Source of the DNA: Paenibacillus sp. MZ04-78.2
GTDB taxonomy: Bacteria; Bacillota; Bacilli; Paenibacillales; NBRC-103111
Direction: 5' to 3'
DNA: 64,000 bases
NCBI RefSeq assembly: GCF_024213375.1
Contig: NZ_JANAVJ010000025.1
Span: 1-64,000, forward strand
The translations under genes and the position numbers were made by a program. The notes below the pieces were generated by a model. That model did no database searches. It was not told where the DNA came from and worked only from the letters and a program-made list of their open reading frames with translations. Below, piece by piece: positions 17,323-25,575 of this stretch. The first letter of the stretch is position 1. Each line of letters begins with the position of its first letter.

Positions 17323-18036
17323 TTATCTCCACCGTTTTCTTTCAAGCACTTGAATGCTGAGCACGACGAACACCGCAATGAACGTCACATAGAATAGGAC
17401 ATCGGCAAAATCAAGCACGCCTTTCTGAAAATCCACGGTCCGCCCGATGATCGAAAAGGTGCCGAGGTAGTCCTTGACTTTGCCGCCGATGGTATCGCCC
17501 AGCCATTCGATCGTCCAGAACACGAACAGAAGCGCAAAGCACGCGATCCCCGAAACCATCTGGTGCGCGGACAGCGAAGAAGCGAACAGGCCGACGGACA
17601 TCATGGCCGCTCCAAGCAGAAACATCGCGAGATAAGACATCCACAGCACAGGCTGGTCCAAGGTGCCGTAAGCGCTCAGAATCAGCGGATAGACCAGGCT
17701 GCCGACGACCAGCGTCAGCTGGACGACGAGCGCCGCCAAATATTTGCCGATCACGATCTCCGAAATGCTTGCAGGCGACGTTAACAGCAGTTCGTCCGTG
17801 CCCATCCGCAGCTCGTCGGATACGAGACGCATCGTAAGCAGCGGAATAATGAACAGGAAAATGAACGCAACGGTGCCGAAAATCGGCCGGACGTCGACAA
17901 TATAAGGCGGGTACAAAAAGTTCACGCTGAAGAAGTACCCGGCAATGACGAAAAAGAATGCAAACGCCGCATAAGCAATCGGCGAGTAAAAATACATCTG
18001 CAGCTCTTTCTTGGCTATAGCCAACGTTCTACGCAT
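17323..18036 (-). CDS. ABC-2 type permease (GldF-like)
   Basis: The 237-residue membrane protein has six predicted helices (about 17-37, 52-75, 98-125, 135-155, 160-182, 210-230) and the conserved GldF elements R-R-T-L-A-I-A-K-K-E-L at the start and M-R-L-V-S-D-E-L-R-M-G-T-D-E-L-L-L-T-S-P after the second helix. It forms the membrane channel with the ATPase encoded just before; the two genes overlap by 8 bases. The substrate is unknown. Confidence 0.9.
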   Translation of the reverse strand: MRRTLAIAKKELQMYFYSPIAYAAFAFFFVIAGYFFSVNFLYPPYIVDVRPIFGTVAFIFLFIIPLLTMRLVSDELRMGTDELLLTSPASISEIVIGKYLAALVVQLTLVVGSLVYPLILSAYGTLDQPVLWMSYLAMFLLGAAMMSVGLFASSLSAHQMVSGIACFALLFVFWTIEWLGDTIGGKVKDYLGTFSIIGRTVDFQKGVLDFADVLFYVTFIAVFVVLSIQVLERKRWR

Positions 18037-19093
18037 GAGGAACCGCCTCCTCTGCTTCCAGTGTTGGGCCGCCGTCCGCGGCCGCTGAATCCAGCGACTC
18101 GTTGGTCGTCAGCTTCAGGAAGATGTCCTCCAGACTGAGGCTCTCCTTCTTCATCGACACAATCGGATAGCGTTTATCGGCCATCCGGTAAAACAACGTT
18201 TCACGAATGTCCGTCTTGTCCACCGAGGCGACAACGACTTTAACCGTTTCGCCTTCGGCGGTGACGGCGGTGACTGGAACCGCCGGCGCCGCTGCTTCGG
18301 CGTCGGCCGGCGCGGTCGGTTCGCCCGCAAGCTCCCGAACGCTGCCGACGCCAGGGGTGCCCCGCAGCTCAGCCAGCACCGCTTCGCGCGGGCCCATGAC
18401 TTCAAGCGAGACCTCGAACGTCTCACCCATCGTATTCGCAAGCTGATCGGGCTGGCCGTCCAGCACGATGCTGCCTTGGTTGATGATCAGCACCCGGTTG
18501 CACAGCGTGTTGATCTCCGGCAAAATGTGCGTGCTGAGCAGCACGGTATGATTCTCGCCCAGCTCGCGAATGAGCTGGCGAATCTCGATAATCTGCTTCG
18601 GGTCGAGGCCGGACGTCGGCTCGTCCAGCACGAGCAGGTCCGGGTTGTGCAGAATCGCCTGGGCGAGACCGATCCGCTGCTTGTAGCCTTTGGACAGGCT
18701 GCGGATAATTTGCCGCTCCCGCCCCTCCAGACCAAGCCGCTCGATCACTCCGCCGATGCGCTGCTTCTGCTCCCTCACCGGAATGCCGCGCAGATCCGCG
18801 ATAAACTGCAAGTACGCCCTAACGCTCATTTCGGGGTACAGCGGCGGCGTCTCGGGCAAATACCCGATTTTCTGCCGCGCCTTCTTCGGATGGTCAGCCA
18901 TGGACATTCCGTCAATCGTAATCGTGCCGTGCGTCGGGTTCAAGTAGCCCGTGATCATCCGCATCGTCGTCGTTTTCCCGGCGCCGTTCGGTCCGAGGAA
19001 ACCGACGATTTCTCCGCGGTTCATCGAAAAGTCGATGTGCCGGACCCCTCTTTGGTTCTCGTATAATTTACTGACTTGTTTCACCTCAAGCAC
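18029..19093 (-). CDS. ABC transporter ATP-binding protein (GldA-like)
   Basis: The 354-residue ATPase has Walker A G-P-N-G-A-G-K-T (34-41), Q-loop region Y-L-P-E-T-P-P-L-Y, signature L-S-K-G-Y-K-Q-R, Walker B L-L-V-L-D-E-P-T-S-G-L-D, and H-loop S-T-H-I-L. After the ATPase core (about 1-215) a C-terminal region of about 130 residues includes an Ala/Pro-rich insert. It provides energy to the adjoining ABC-2 permease. I chose GTG 19093, 6 bases after GGGAGGG, giving M-L-E-V-K-Q as in relatives. Starts at ATG 19138-19144 would extend the frame but lack a ribosome site. First gene of a four-gene operon ending at 14885. Confidence 0.9.
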   Translation of the reverse strand: MLEVKQVSKLYENQRGVRHIDFSMNRGEIVGFLGPNGAGKTTTMRMITGYLNPTHGTITIDGMSMADHPKKARQKIGYLPETPPLYPEMSVRAYLQFIADLRGIPVREQKQRIGGVIERLGLEGRERQIIRSLSKGYKQRIGLAQAILHNPDLLVLDEPTSGLDPKQIIEIRQLIRELGENHTVLLSTHILPEINTLCNRVLIINQGSIVLDGQPDQLANTMGETFEVSLEVMGPREAVLAELRGTPGVGSVRELAGEPTAPADAEAAAPAVPVTAVTAEGETVKVVVASVDKTDIRETLFYRMADKRYPIVSMKKESLSLEDIFLKLTTNESLDSAAADGGPTLEAEEAVPHA

Positions 19094-19282
19094 GTCATAC
19101 CCTCCCATCTGACAACTGGTTTCCTTACTAACATCCATTTCCATCTTGCGTGCCGCTTAACCTGCTTACAGACCAACAACAATATACAAACGAAACAATA
19201 ATAGGAGCTTAACCGAAGCTGAAAATTGGATTAAAAATTTGTGTCTAAATTATGAACACCCCTCTGCACCCATCCATCAAAC

Positions 19283-19341
19283 AAAAAAGCCTCGCCGTAA
19301 TCCCAAGACGACCGAGTTCCCGAGATAACGCGACGAGGCTT
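19283..19341 (-). terminator. Terminator of the U32 peptidase-family gene
   Basis: The minus strand shows arms AAGCCTCGTCG / CG-CGAGGCTT with a long loop, followed by T6. It lies about 42 bases after the U32 gene stop. The rest of 19094-19282 is AT-rich upstream sequence of the ABC operon without a clear gene. Confidence 0.85.
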
Positions 19342-19383
19342 ATTTATTTCGATGCTATATCCATAAACTCATAAACGAAAAGC

Positions 19384-21888
19384 TTACTTTACGAGCTGAC
19401 CGCGGGTAACGCCAAGCTGATTCGTCGCTTTCAGCGTTTTCCACACCTGCGTGCCGCCGATCTCCCCGCGCAAAGCGCGGTCATAGAGGCCGAGCACCTC
19501 GCGCACCTTCTCCGCCGTTTCCTCCAGAAATTCGACGCGGTACGAAGATACGCCAAGCTCCATAAAGTTGGCGAGATATTCCGCGCCCGATTGATCAATG
19601 GCGTTGTACACCGTGTTGCGGCAGCCTTCGTCAACCCTTACCGGATGCGAGAAGCCGACGCGGTCGCGCAGCGACGCCCGCTGCTCCTCGCACGGGCGGC
19701 CGCAGTTCGTGTAATCCGTACCCGGACTCATGAACGTACAGTAGACGCAGTGCTCGGTGTGGAACATCGGCAGATGCTGATGGATGACGATCTCCAGCTT
19801 CGACGTATCGGCCCGGCGCAGCAGATCGATCATTTGCTGAATGTTCAGGTCGTAGGACGGCGTCACGCGCCGGAGCCCCGATTCCAGGAACAGCGCCGCC
19901 GCCTTGTGATTGGCAATATTCAGCGAGAAATCGCCGATCAGCTCGGGGCGCGCTTCTGCCGGATGCTCCGCGAAGTACCGCATGAACCAGTAAACAGCGC
20001 CCGTATTGCGGACAAGCACGGCATCGGGGCCAAGGTTCAAAATGTTTTTGAAATACCCCGTTTCACCGGGCATGTGGATGCGCGGCGTCGCCAGCGCAAT
20101 GCGCTTCCCTGCGGCGCGGGCGGCTTCCACGGCGGCTGGAAACTGCTTGATGAATTCGAAATCAGCATAGACGAGATCGACGTTCAGCTTACAGGCTTCC
20201 TGCACCTGCTCGAGGCTCCGGCACAGCGCGGTCAGCGACGGCCGCGCCTTCGAAGCGGCTGCGGGCGCCGCAGGCGCGTCGCCGTAGACGTCCGCGCGCC
20301 GCTTGATATAAGCGCGCGGGCGCTCCCGCTCCGCAAGCAGCAGCTCCGCCGCCTGACGGCGCATTTGATTCAGCTCGCGCATCGGCACGATCAAATCGCC
20401 GCTCAAATGCACGTCGACAGCCTCCAGCGCAAAAATCGTCCCGCCGAGCCGCCCGAACTGCTCCTCGAACAGCGCCGCATCCATCGGCCGTTTCTCGGCA
20501 GGCACCAGCGGCAGCTCCGATTCGACGGTCACGGTATGCCCGGCCGCCACGTCGGTCCAGACGCTCTTCAGCGGCTGACCGGCTGCTCCCGTCACCTTAA
20601 CCTTTACCGGAAAGACGCGGTATGGCTTGTCCGTCTCGAACGTCTGGCGCAGCCGCTTGTCGAGGTGCGGATCGTTCGTTTTCCAGATTCGGTCGCCGAC
20701 ATGCACCCGGCTTAAATCGACGTCGCTGCGTCCCGGCACGATCTCGATCAGCCCGCCCGGCGCTTCGCCTTCTAGCTTCATGCCTTTGCGGCGCAGATCG
20801 TAGACGCGGCCTCCTTCTTCCTTCTTCGTCGGGTCGCCCGCATCGAAGCAAATGCCGTCCCCACGCTTCAGCGGCGCCTCAAGCTCGCACAGCACGCCGT
20901 CGCGCAACACCTGCTTCACACGCCCTACATATACGCCGCGGCTCTTGGGATACGTGCCTTCCACAAGCTGTTTGTTGTTCGTACCCTTCAGAAATCCGTG
21001 CGTAAACCCCCGTGAGAAGCTCTGCTCCAGCTCCCGCAGCTCTTCCTTCGTCGGCTTCGGATTGTCGCCGTCAAAATAACGGTCGATCGCGCGCCGGTAC
21101 TTCGCCACAACGTTCGCCACGTACTCCGGGCTCTTCAGCCGGCCTTCGATCTTGAAGGAGGTGACGCCCGCTTCGATCAGCTCCGGGACAAGCTCCAGCG
21201 CCGCCAAATCTTTGGGCGACAGCAGGTAGGCCACGTCGCCCATCGGCTTCTGCTCTCCGTCGACCATCAGATCGTACGGCAGCCGGCACGCCTGCGCGCA
21301 CTCGCCGCGGTTCGCCGAACGGCCGCCCCACATCTCCGAGGTCAGACACTGCCCGGAATACGAAACGCACAGCGCTCCGTGCACGAACACTTCCATCGGC
21401 AGCTTCGCCTGGTCTCCGATCTGCTTGATTTGCTTCAGGTTGTTCTCCCGCCCGAGTACAACCCGCTCGATATCGAACGGCTTCGTGAACTCGACGGCCT
21501 CCGGCGACGTAATCGTCATCTGCGTGGAGCCGTGAATCGGGAAATCCGGCGAAAGCTCGCGGATCATTTTCACCAGACCCAGGTCCTGCACGATCACCGC
21601 GTCGACGCCCGCATCAATACAGGCCTCGATCAAGGATTTCGCATCCTTCAGCTCTTCTTCAAATACTAAAATATTAAACGTCAAAAAGCCCTTCACCCCG
21701 TAGCGGTGCAGGAACGACATAATATCCGGCAGCTCGTCCGTATGAAAATTGTTGGCCCGGGCCCGCGCATTGAATTTTTCGACCCCGAAAAAGACGGCGT
21801 CCGCCCCGTTCGCCACAGCAGCCCGCAGGCAATCCCAATCTCCCGCAGGCGCCAGCAGCTCGATATCTGATTTGCGAAGTTCGCGCAT
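19384..21888 (-). CDS. U32-family peptidase-like protein (RlhA-like, long form)
   Basis: The 834-residue protein has an N-terminal TIM-barrel U32 domain (E-L-L-A-P-A-G near 10, Q-D-L-G near 100, H-G-S-T-Q-M near 119, H-G-A-L-C-V-S-Y-S-G-Q-C near 168). The U32 signature G-R-S-A-N-R-G-E-C-A-Q-A-C-R follows near 188-202. Then come a middle collagenase-like/DUF3656 region and a second barrel-like C-terminal part with a cysteine group (C-V-Y-C, then C-G-R-P-C). Despite the peptidase name, the characterised relative RlhA is a 23S rRNA cytidine hydroxylase (C2501); the conserved cysteines suggest an iron-sulphur site. RlhA of E. coli is shorter (about 650). It is a single-gene unit with its own terminator. 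The exact reaction here is inferred, not shown. Confidence 0.85.
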   Translation of the reverse strand: MRELRKSDIELLAPAGDWDCLRAAVANGADAVFFGVEKFNARARANNFHTDELPDIMSFLHRYGVKGFLTFNILVFEEELKDAKSLIEACIDAGVDAVIVQDLGLVKMIRELSPDFPIHGSTQMTITSPEAVEFTKPFDIERVVLGRENNLKQIKQIGDQAKLPMEVFVHGALCVSYSGQCLTSEMWGGRSANRGECAQACRLPYDLMVDGEQKPMGDVAYLLSPKDLAALELVPELIEAGVTSFKIEGRLKSPEYVANVVAKYRRAIDRYFDGDNPKPTKEELRELEQSFSRGFTHGFLKGTNNKQLVEGTYPKSRGVYVGRVKQVLRDGVLCELEAPLKRGDGICFDAGDPTKKEEGGRVYDLRRKGMKLEGEAPGGLIEIVPGRSDVDLSRVHVGDRIWKTNDPHLDKRLRQTFETDKPYRVFPVKVKVTGAAGQPLKSVWTDVAAGHTVTVESELPLVPAEKRPMDAALFEEQFGRLGGTIFALEAVDVHLSGDLIVPMRELNQMRRQAAELLLAERERPRAYIKRRADVYGDAPAAPAAASKARPSLTALCRSLEQVQEACKLNVDLVYADFEFIKQFPAAVEAARAAGKRIALATPRIHMPGETGYFKNILNLGPDAVLVRNTGAVYWFMRYFAEHPAEARPELIGDFSLNIANHKAAALFLESGLRRVTPSYDLNIQQMIDLLRRADTSKLEIVIHQHLPMFHTEHCVYCTFMSPGTDYTNCGRPCEEQRASLRDRVGFSHPVRVDEGCRNTVYNAIDQSGAEYLANFMELGVSSYRVEFLEETAEKVREVLGLYDRALRGEIGGTQVWKTLKATNQLGVTRGQLVK

Positions 21889-22085
21889 GATGAATTCATT
21901 CCTCCGAAAAAAACACTTTTCCTCCTAGTGTACCAGAAACAGGGGCGACAAACCATGGCAAGCCCTTGCCAGAAAACGCGAAAACTCGACAAATGGAAAT
22001 GACGAATAAAGAGGAAATTTGTCAGATTATGACGAATTATTGAAGGTACTTTACTTGTTCGAAACGATCCGATTCGGAGGACGCG

Positions 22086-23597
22086 ATGTTCAAAGATTTC
22101 ATAACGAATGCGGCGATGCTGGTGACCTCATTTTTTATCATCGGCCAGCTATTTAAAGACTACCGGCTGAGGCCGTCTTCTTCATGGAAAATGAAGGCGG
22201 CGTTAGGGGTTTGCTTCGGGCTGCAGGGCATCCTGCTTATGATCTACAGCGTGCGCTTGAACGAGTCCGTCATCGTCGATCTGCGGCATATCCCGACGGT
22301 CGTCGCCGCGATGCAGGGCGGGCCAGTTTCCGCGGTCGTCAGCGCGTTCATCATCACTTCCGGAAGAATCGGCCTGTTCGGTCCGTCCCATTCTTCCATA
22401 GTCGCAGCGATCCTCATGCTGCTGATCGGCATCACCTGCGGCATATTGGCGGGGCGCAAAGGCATGTCCTTGCGGCGGTTCCTGCTGCTCAATACCGTGG
22501 CGATGCTCTACGTGTCCGTCGCAGTTTCCATGAACCTCCATTTTCATGATCTGCAGCAGATCGCGAGCGTTCTCGCTTGTCATTGGGTCATATCCACCGT
22601 TGTCGGGCTGCTGTCCGTCTATGCTTTTCTTTACATTGTCCGGGCCCACGAATCGACCAGGAGATTGCAGGAAAGCGAAGCGCGCTACAAACGGCTCATT
22701 ACGGCTTCGCCGGACGCCACCTTTGTGCTGAGCCAGGATCTTATCGTTTTTATTAACGAAAAAGGGGTCCGGATGCTCCGGGCCGCCGCAAGAAAAGAAC
22801 TGCTCGGCCGGTCGATCTACGACTTCTTTCATCCCGATAATCGCAATACGGCCTGGACGTACTGTCAGGACATCCGGTCCGGCAAAGCGCAGCCCGAGCT
22901 GATCGAGCACAAGCTCGTATGCCTTGACGATACCGAAATCATCGTGGAGCTGTCCGTATCGCCTACGGTATATAAAGGTAACGCCGCCCTGCTCGTCACG
23001 CTAAGAGACATCACGGGCCGCAAAACAACCGAGCGCCAGCTACAGGAAGCGTTAAGCCTTCTGCAAAAGCTGTCCGATCTCGACGGTCTGACGGGCATCG
23101 CCAACCGCCGAAAGCTGGACGAGCATTTGGCCAAAGCCTGGTCGCACTGTGCGGCGAACCGTTCCCCGTTATCCGTCATTATGTTCGACGTGGATCATTT
23201 TAAGGCCTACAATGATTCGTATGGCCATTTGGGCGGGGATGAGGTGCTGCGCACGATTGCCTTGGCGGCGAACGCCGTGCTGCTGCAAAAATCTCATTTC
23301 ATCGCGAGGTACGGGGGCGAGGAATTTGCCTGTATTCTAGCCGAGGTCGGGGCGACGGGAGCTTACGAATCGGCGGAGGCGATCCGGATAGCCGTAGAAC
23401 GGCTCGCCCTGCCGTGCAAACCGTCGGATGAAAACCAATATGTTACGGTCAGCCTGGGGCTTGCTTCTCTCGTGCCTGACGCATCCGCTCCCCCTGAGCA
23501 ATTGATCGATCTGGCGGATAAGGCGCTGTATCAAGCCAAGGCCGAAGGCCGCAACCGGACGGTATGCTATGGCAGCGCCGACGAGGCGGCCGGTTAA
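22086..23597 (+). CDS. Membrane diguanylate cyclase with 5TM sensor, PAS and GGDEF domains
   Basis: The 503-residue protein has an N-terminal membrane sensor of the 5TMR-LYT type (residues 5-185, with helices near 5-22, 36-54, 80-97, 104-122, 135-185; D-L-R-H-I-P-T-V-V-A-A-M). A PAS domain (about 198-312) and a GGDEF domain (325-497) follow. The active site reads G-G-E-E-F at 410-414 and D368 in F-D-V-D-H-F binds metal, so it should make cyclic di-GMP. The inhibitory I-site R-x-x-D, five residues upstream, is Q-K-S-H at 401-404, so product feedback is probably lost. ATG 22086 follows GGAGGACGCG. Transcribed divergently from the U32 gene; 21889-22085 holds no other gene. Confidence 0.93.
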   Translation: MFKDFITNAAMLVTSFFIIGQLFKDYRLRPSSSWKMKAALGVCFGLQGILLMIYSVRLNESVIVDLRHIPTVVAAMQGGPVSAVVSAFIITSGRIGLFGPSHSSIVAAILMLLIGITCGILAGRKGMSLRRFLLLNTVAMLYVSVAVSMNLHFHDLQQIASVLACHWVISTVVGLLSVYAFLYIVRAHESTRRLQESEARYKRLITASPDATFVLSQDLIVFINEKGVRMLRAAARKELLGRSIYDFFHPDNRNTAWTYCQDIRSGKAQPELIEHKLVCLDDTEIIVELSVSPTVYKGNAALLVTLRDITGRKTTERQLQEALSLLQKLSDLDGLTGIANRRKLDEHLAKAWSHCAANRSPLSVIMFDVDHFKAYNDSYGHLGGDEVLRTIALAANAVLLQKSHFIARYGGEEFACILAEVGATGAYESAEAIRIAVERLALPCKPSDENQYVTVSLGLASLVPDASAPPEQLIDLADKALYQAKAEGRNRTVCYGSADEAAG

Positions 23598-23622
23598 GAA
23601 AAAAACAGGGCGTTCGCCCTGT
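23598..23622 (-). terminator. Terminator of the MocR-type gene
   Basis: On the minus strand, a perfect ACAGGGCG / CGCCCTGT hairpin with a two-base loop is followed by T7. It lies directly between the convergent diguanylate cyclase and MocR genes, starting right after the cyclase stop codon, and may help terminate both. Confidence 0.88.
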
Positions 23623-23629
23623 AAATGCG

Positions 23630-25065
23630 TTATCGCTTGGAAGCCGCCCGGAAAGCCTCGGCAAAACGCGCTGCCCCGACAGCGATGTCCTTCTTGGAAG
23701 GGCGCGCGAACGTAAACCGCACATGGCCGCTATCCGGCCCGAATACGCTTCCCGGCACGAACAGCACGCCGCGTTTGATTCCCTCGTCCAGAAGCCTAGC
23801 CGCGGAAACTCCCCCTGCCAGCTTTCCCCACAAGTACAGTCCGCCGTCCGGCCGCTCAAACGTCATGTCCCCTTGTAAATGCTGGTTCAGCTCCTTCATC
23901 AGAAGCTCGCTCTTCAGCTTCAGCGCGCGCCGGACCCGAAGCAGGTGCCGGTGAAAAAAGTCGGAAGCCAAAAACCTCGCGGACAGCCATTCCGGAAGAA
24001 CACTCGGTCCCATATCCATCTGTTGTCTGGCTGCCGAGAGCTGACGAATGACGGTATCGGGGCCGACCAGCCACCCGGTTCTTAGTCCGGGCGCCGCAAT
24101 TTTGGACAGCGAACCGACATACAGCACGACGCCTCTCGTGTCCATCGCTTTCAGCGGCACCGGGGGTTCGTCCCGAAACGCGGCTAGGCCGTACGGGTCG
24201 TCTTCGACAATCGGAACGCCTAAATCCGCTGCGACTTCAAGCAGCCGTTTTCGGCGATCCGGACGAAGGGTGCGGCCCGTCGGATTTTGAAACGCGGGAT
24301 TCAAAATGAGCATGCGCAGCTTGTCCTTACGGATGCGCGCAGCCAGCTCGTCGGGCCATATTCCCGCCTCATCCGCCGGCAGCGCGACTGAACGCAGCCC
24401 AGCGCTCTGCAAGACATGGGACGAATAATGATACGACGGAACCTCGATGCCTACCGCATCCCCCGGACGCAGCAGACAGCGCGCAATGAGATACAACGCC
24501 TGCTGAATGCCCGACGTGACGAAGTCGACGAGGCGGTCGCATCCACTTGACGGTAGGCGCGCAAGTAGACGGCGAGCGCTTCCCGAAGCGGGTAAAACCC
24601 TTGCGGGTCCGTGTACCCCAGCGGCTCCGTAAGCGGCTGCTCCCGCATCAGTTGGCGGAACGCCTCCATCGGGATCAGGTCCTCCGACAGCTCGCTGCCA
24701 GCCATATCGATGACCTCTGCGCCTTTCCTGGCTTCCTCCCGAACTTTGCGAAGCAGAGGAGAGCCCGGCGGGGGACTTTGCTCGGTGTAGGCTTGCCAAT
24801 CGACGGCCGGCTTCGGCGATTCCTCCCACTTTCGCAGGCTGACCCGGGTCCCGCTCCCTTTTCTGCGGTCGATCAGCCCCCGGGAACGCAGCTCTTCGTA
24901 GGCTTGAATAATCGTGCTGCGGTTAAGCTGCCACTGTCCGGCCAGCTTGCGCTCCGGCGGCAAGATCGAGCCCGGCAGCAGCTCCCCGAGAACGATGCGC
25001 CGCTCGAAATAATCGGCGATTTGTCGGTACATGGGCACGGGGCCCAAGCGGTCCGGTTTCCACAT
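23630..25065 (-). pseudogene. MocR-type (GntR-HTH plus aminotransferase) regulator, frameshifted
   Basis: The first part (from ATG 25065) encodes a GntR winged helix (P-M-Y-R-Q-I-A-D-Y-F, then L-N-R-S-T-I-I-Q-A-Y-E-E-L) and the beginning of a class I aminotransferase domain, up to V-Y-L-R-A-Y-R-Q-V-D-A-T near 24535. The frame then becomes nonsense. A second frame picks up with V-T-S-G-I-Q-Q-A-L and runs through the PLP-lysine motif V-G-S-L-S-K to the stop at 23630. One extra C in the ACC-GCC stretch (about 24530-24540) would restore one continuous protein of about 477 residues, the normal MocR length. Such regulators (PdxR, GabR) sense PLP or an amino compound. It is either a recent pseudogene or a one-base sequencing error; all key residues on both sides look intact. 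Confidence 0.85.
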
Positions 25066-25096
25066 GATCGGTCCCTTTCTTTCGCCGCGGTCTGAA

Positions 25097-25309
25097 TTAC
25101 AGATAGTACATGTATAATGCGAAGACGAGATAACCGCCGAATAGAACGACGGCATAAATCCATGTCAGTCGCAGCAGATTTTTTCCCGTTCTCTGGTCGT
25201 AGGTCGGATTGCCTTCTTTATTTTTGGCCGATACGCCCACCACAATGGTAGCGATCAGCGCAAACAGGACGATAACGAAAATAAGCAGATACAGCATCCA
25301 TTCGTTCAT
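25097..25309 (-). CDS. Small two-helix membrane protein, function unknown
   Basis: A 70-residue protein with two hydrophobic helices (about 5-27 and 47-69) joined by a polar loop (K-N-K-E-G-N-P-T-Y-D-Q-R-T-G-K-N). I do not recognise the family. ATG 25309 is preceded by AAAGGACGG. It ends 31 bases upstream of the MocR start on the same strand and could be co-transcribed with it. The hydrophobic pattern and a clear ribosome site support it as a real gene. Confidence 0.65.
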   Translation of the reverse strand: MNEWMLYLLIFVIVLFALIATIVVGVSAKNKEGNPTYDQRTGKNLLRLTWIYAVVLFGGYLVFALYMYYL

Positions 25310-25398
25310 AAGAGCTTCCGTCCTTTCTTCTATAATAAAGGATCATCTTCTCGAAACGTACGTATCCTACCCTTACTTTACATGAGAACGAATGCGGC

Positions 25399-25471
25399 GT
25401 AACCCCCCAATCGGCCACTTTTCCACCCATCCAATTTGTTATTCTCGCGGCTATTGGATGGGTCGGGTTAC
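25399..25471. repeat. Nested perfect inverted repeats upstream of the Dlt-like operon
   Basis: Inner arms ACCCATCCAAT (25425-25435) and ATTGGATGGGT (25453-25463) are perfect over 11 bases with a 17-base loop. Outer arms GTAACCC (25399-25405) and GGGTTAC (25465-25471) are perfect over 7. The element ends 36 bases before the -35 of the plus-strand promoter, so it is outside that transcript. No T-run follows on either strand, so it is not an ordinary terminator. An operator for a dimeric regulator, or a cruciform, is possible. Confidence 0.7.
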
Positions 25472-25506
25472 AGGGGCACGCCAGTCCCCGCCGGACCGCG
25501 CAAAAG

Positions 25507-25535
25507 TTAACAAAGCCCGCCATCCATGCTATAAT
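25507..25535 (+). promoter_or_regulatory. Strong sigma-A promoter of the exported protein / Dlt-like operon
   Basis: TTAACA (25507-25512), a 17-base spacer and a perfect TATAAT (25530-25535). The expected start near 25542 gives a leader of about 34 bases to the TTG start at 25576. No other clear promoter was seen before the terminator at 32793-32828. Confidence 0.75.
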
Positions 25536-25575
25536 GGCAAGGTAATCTAGCCTAACGAACAATGGAGAGATTTTT

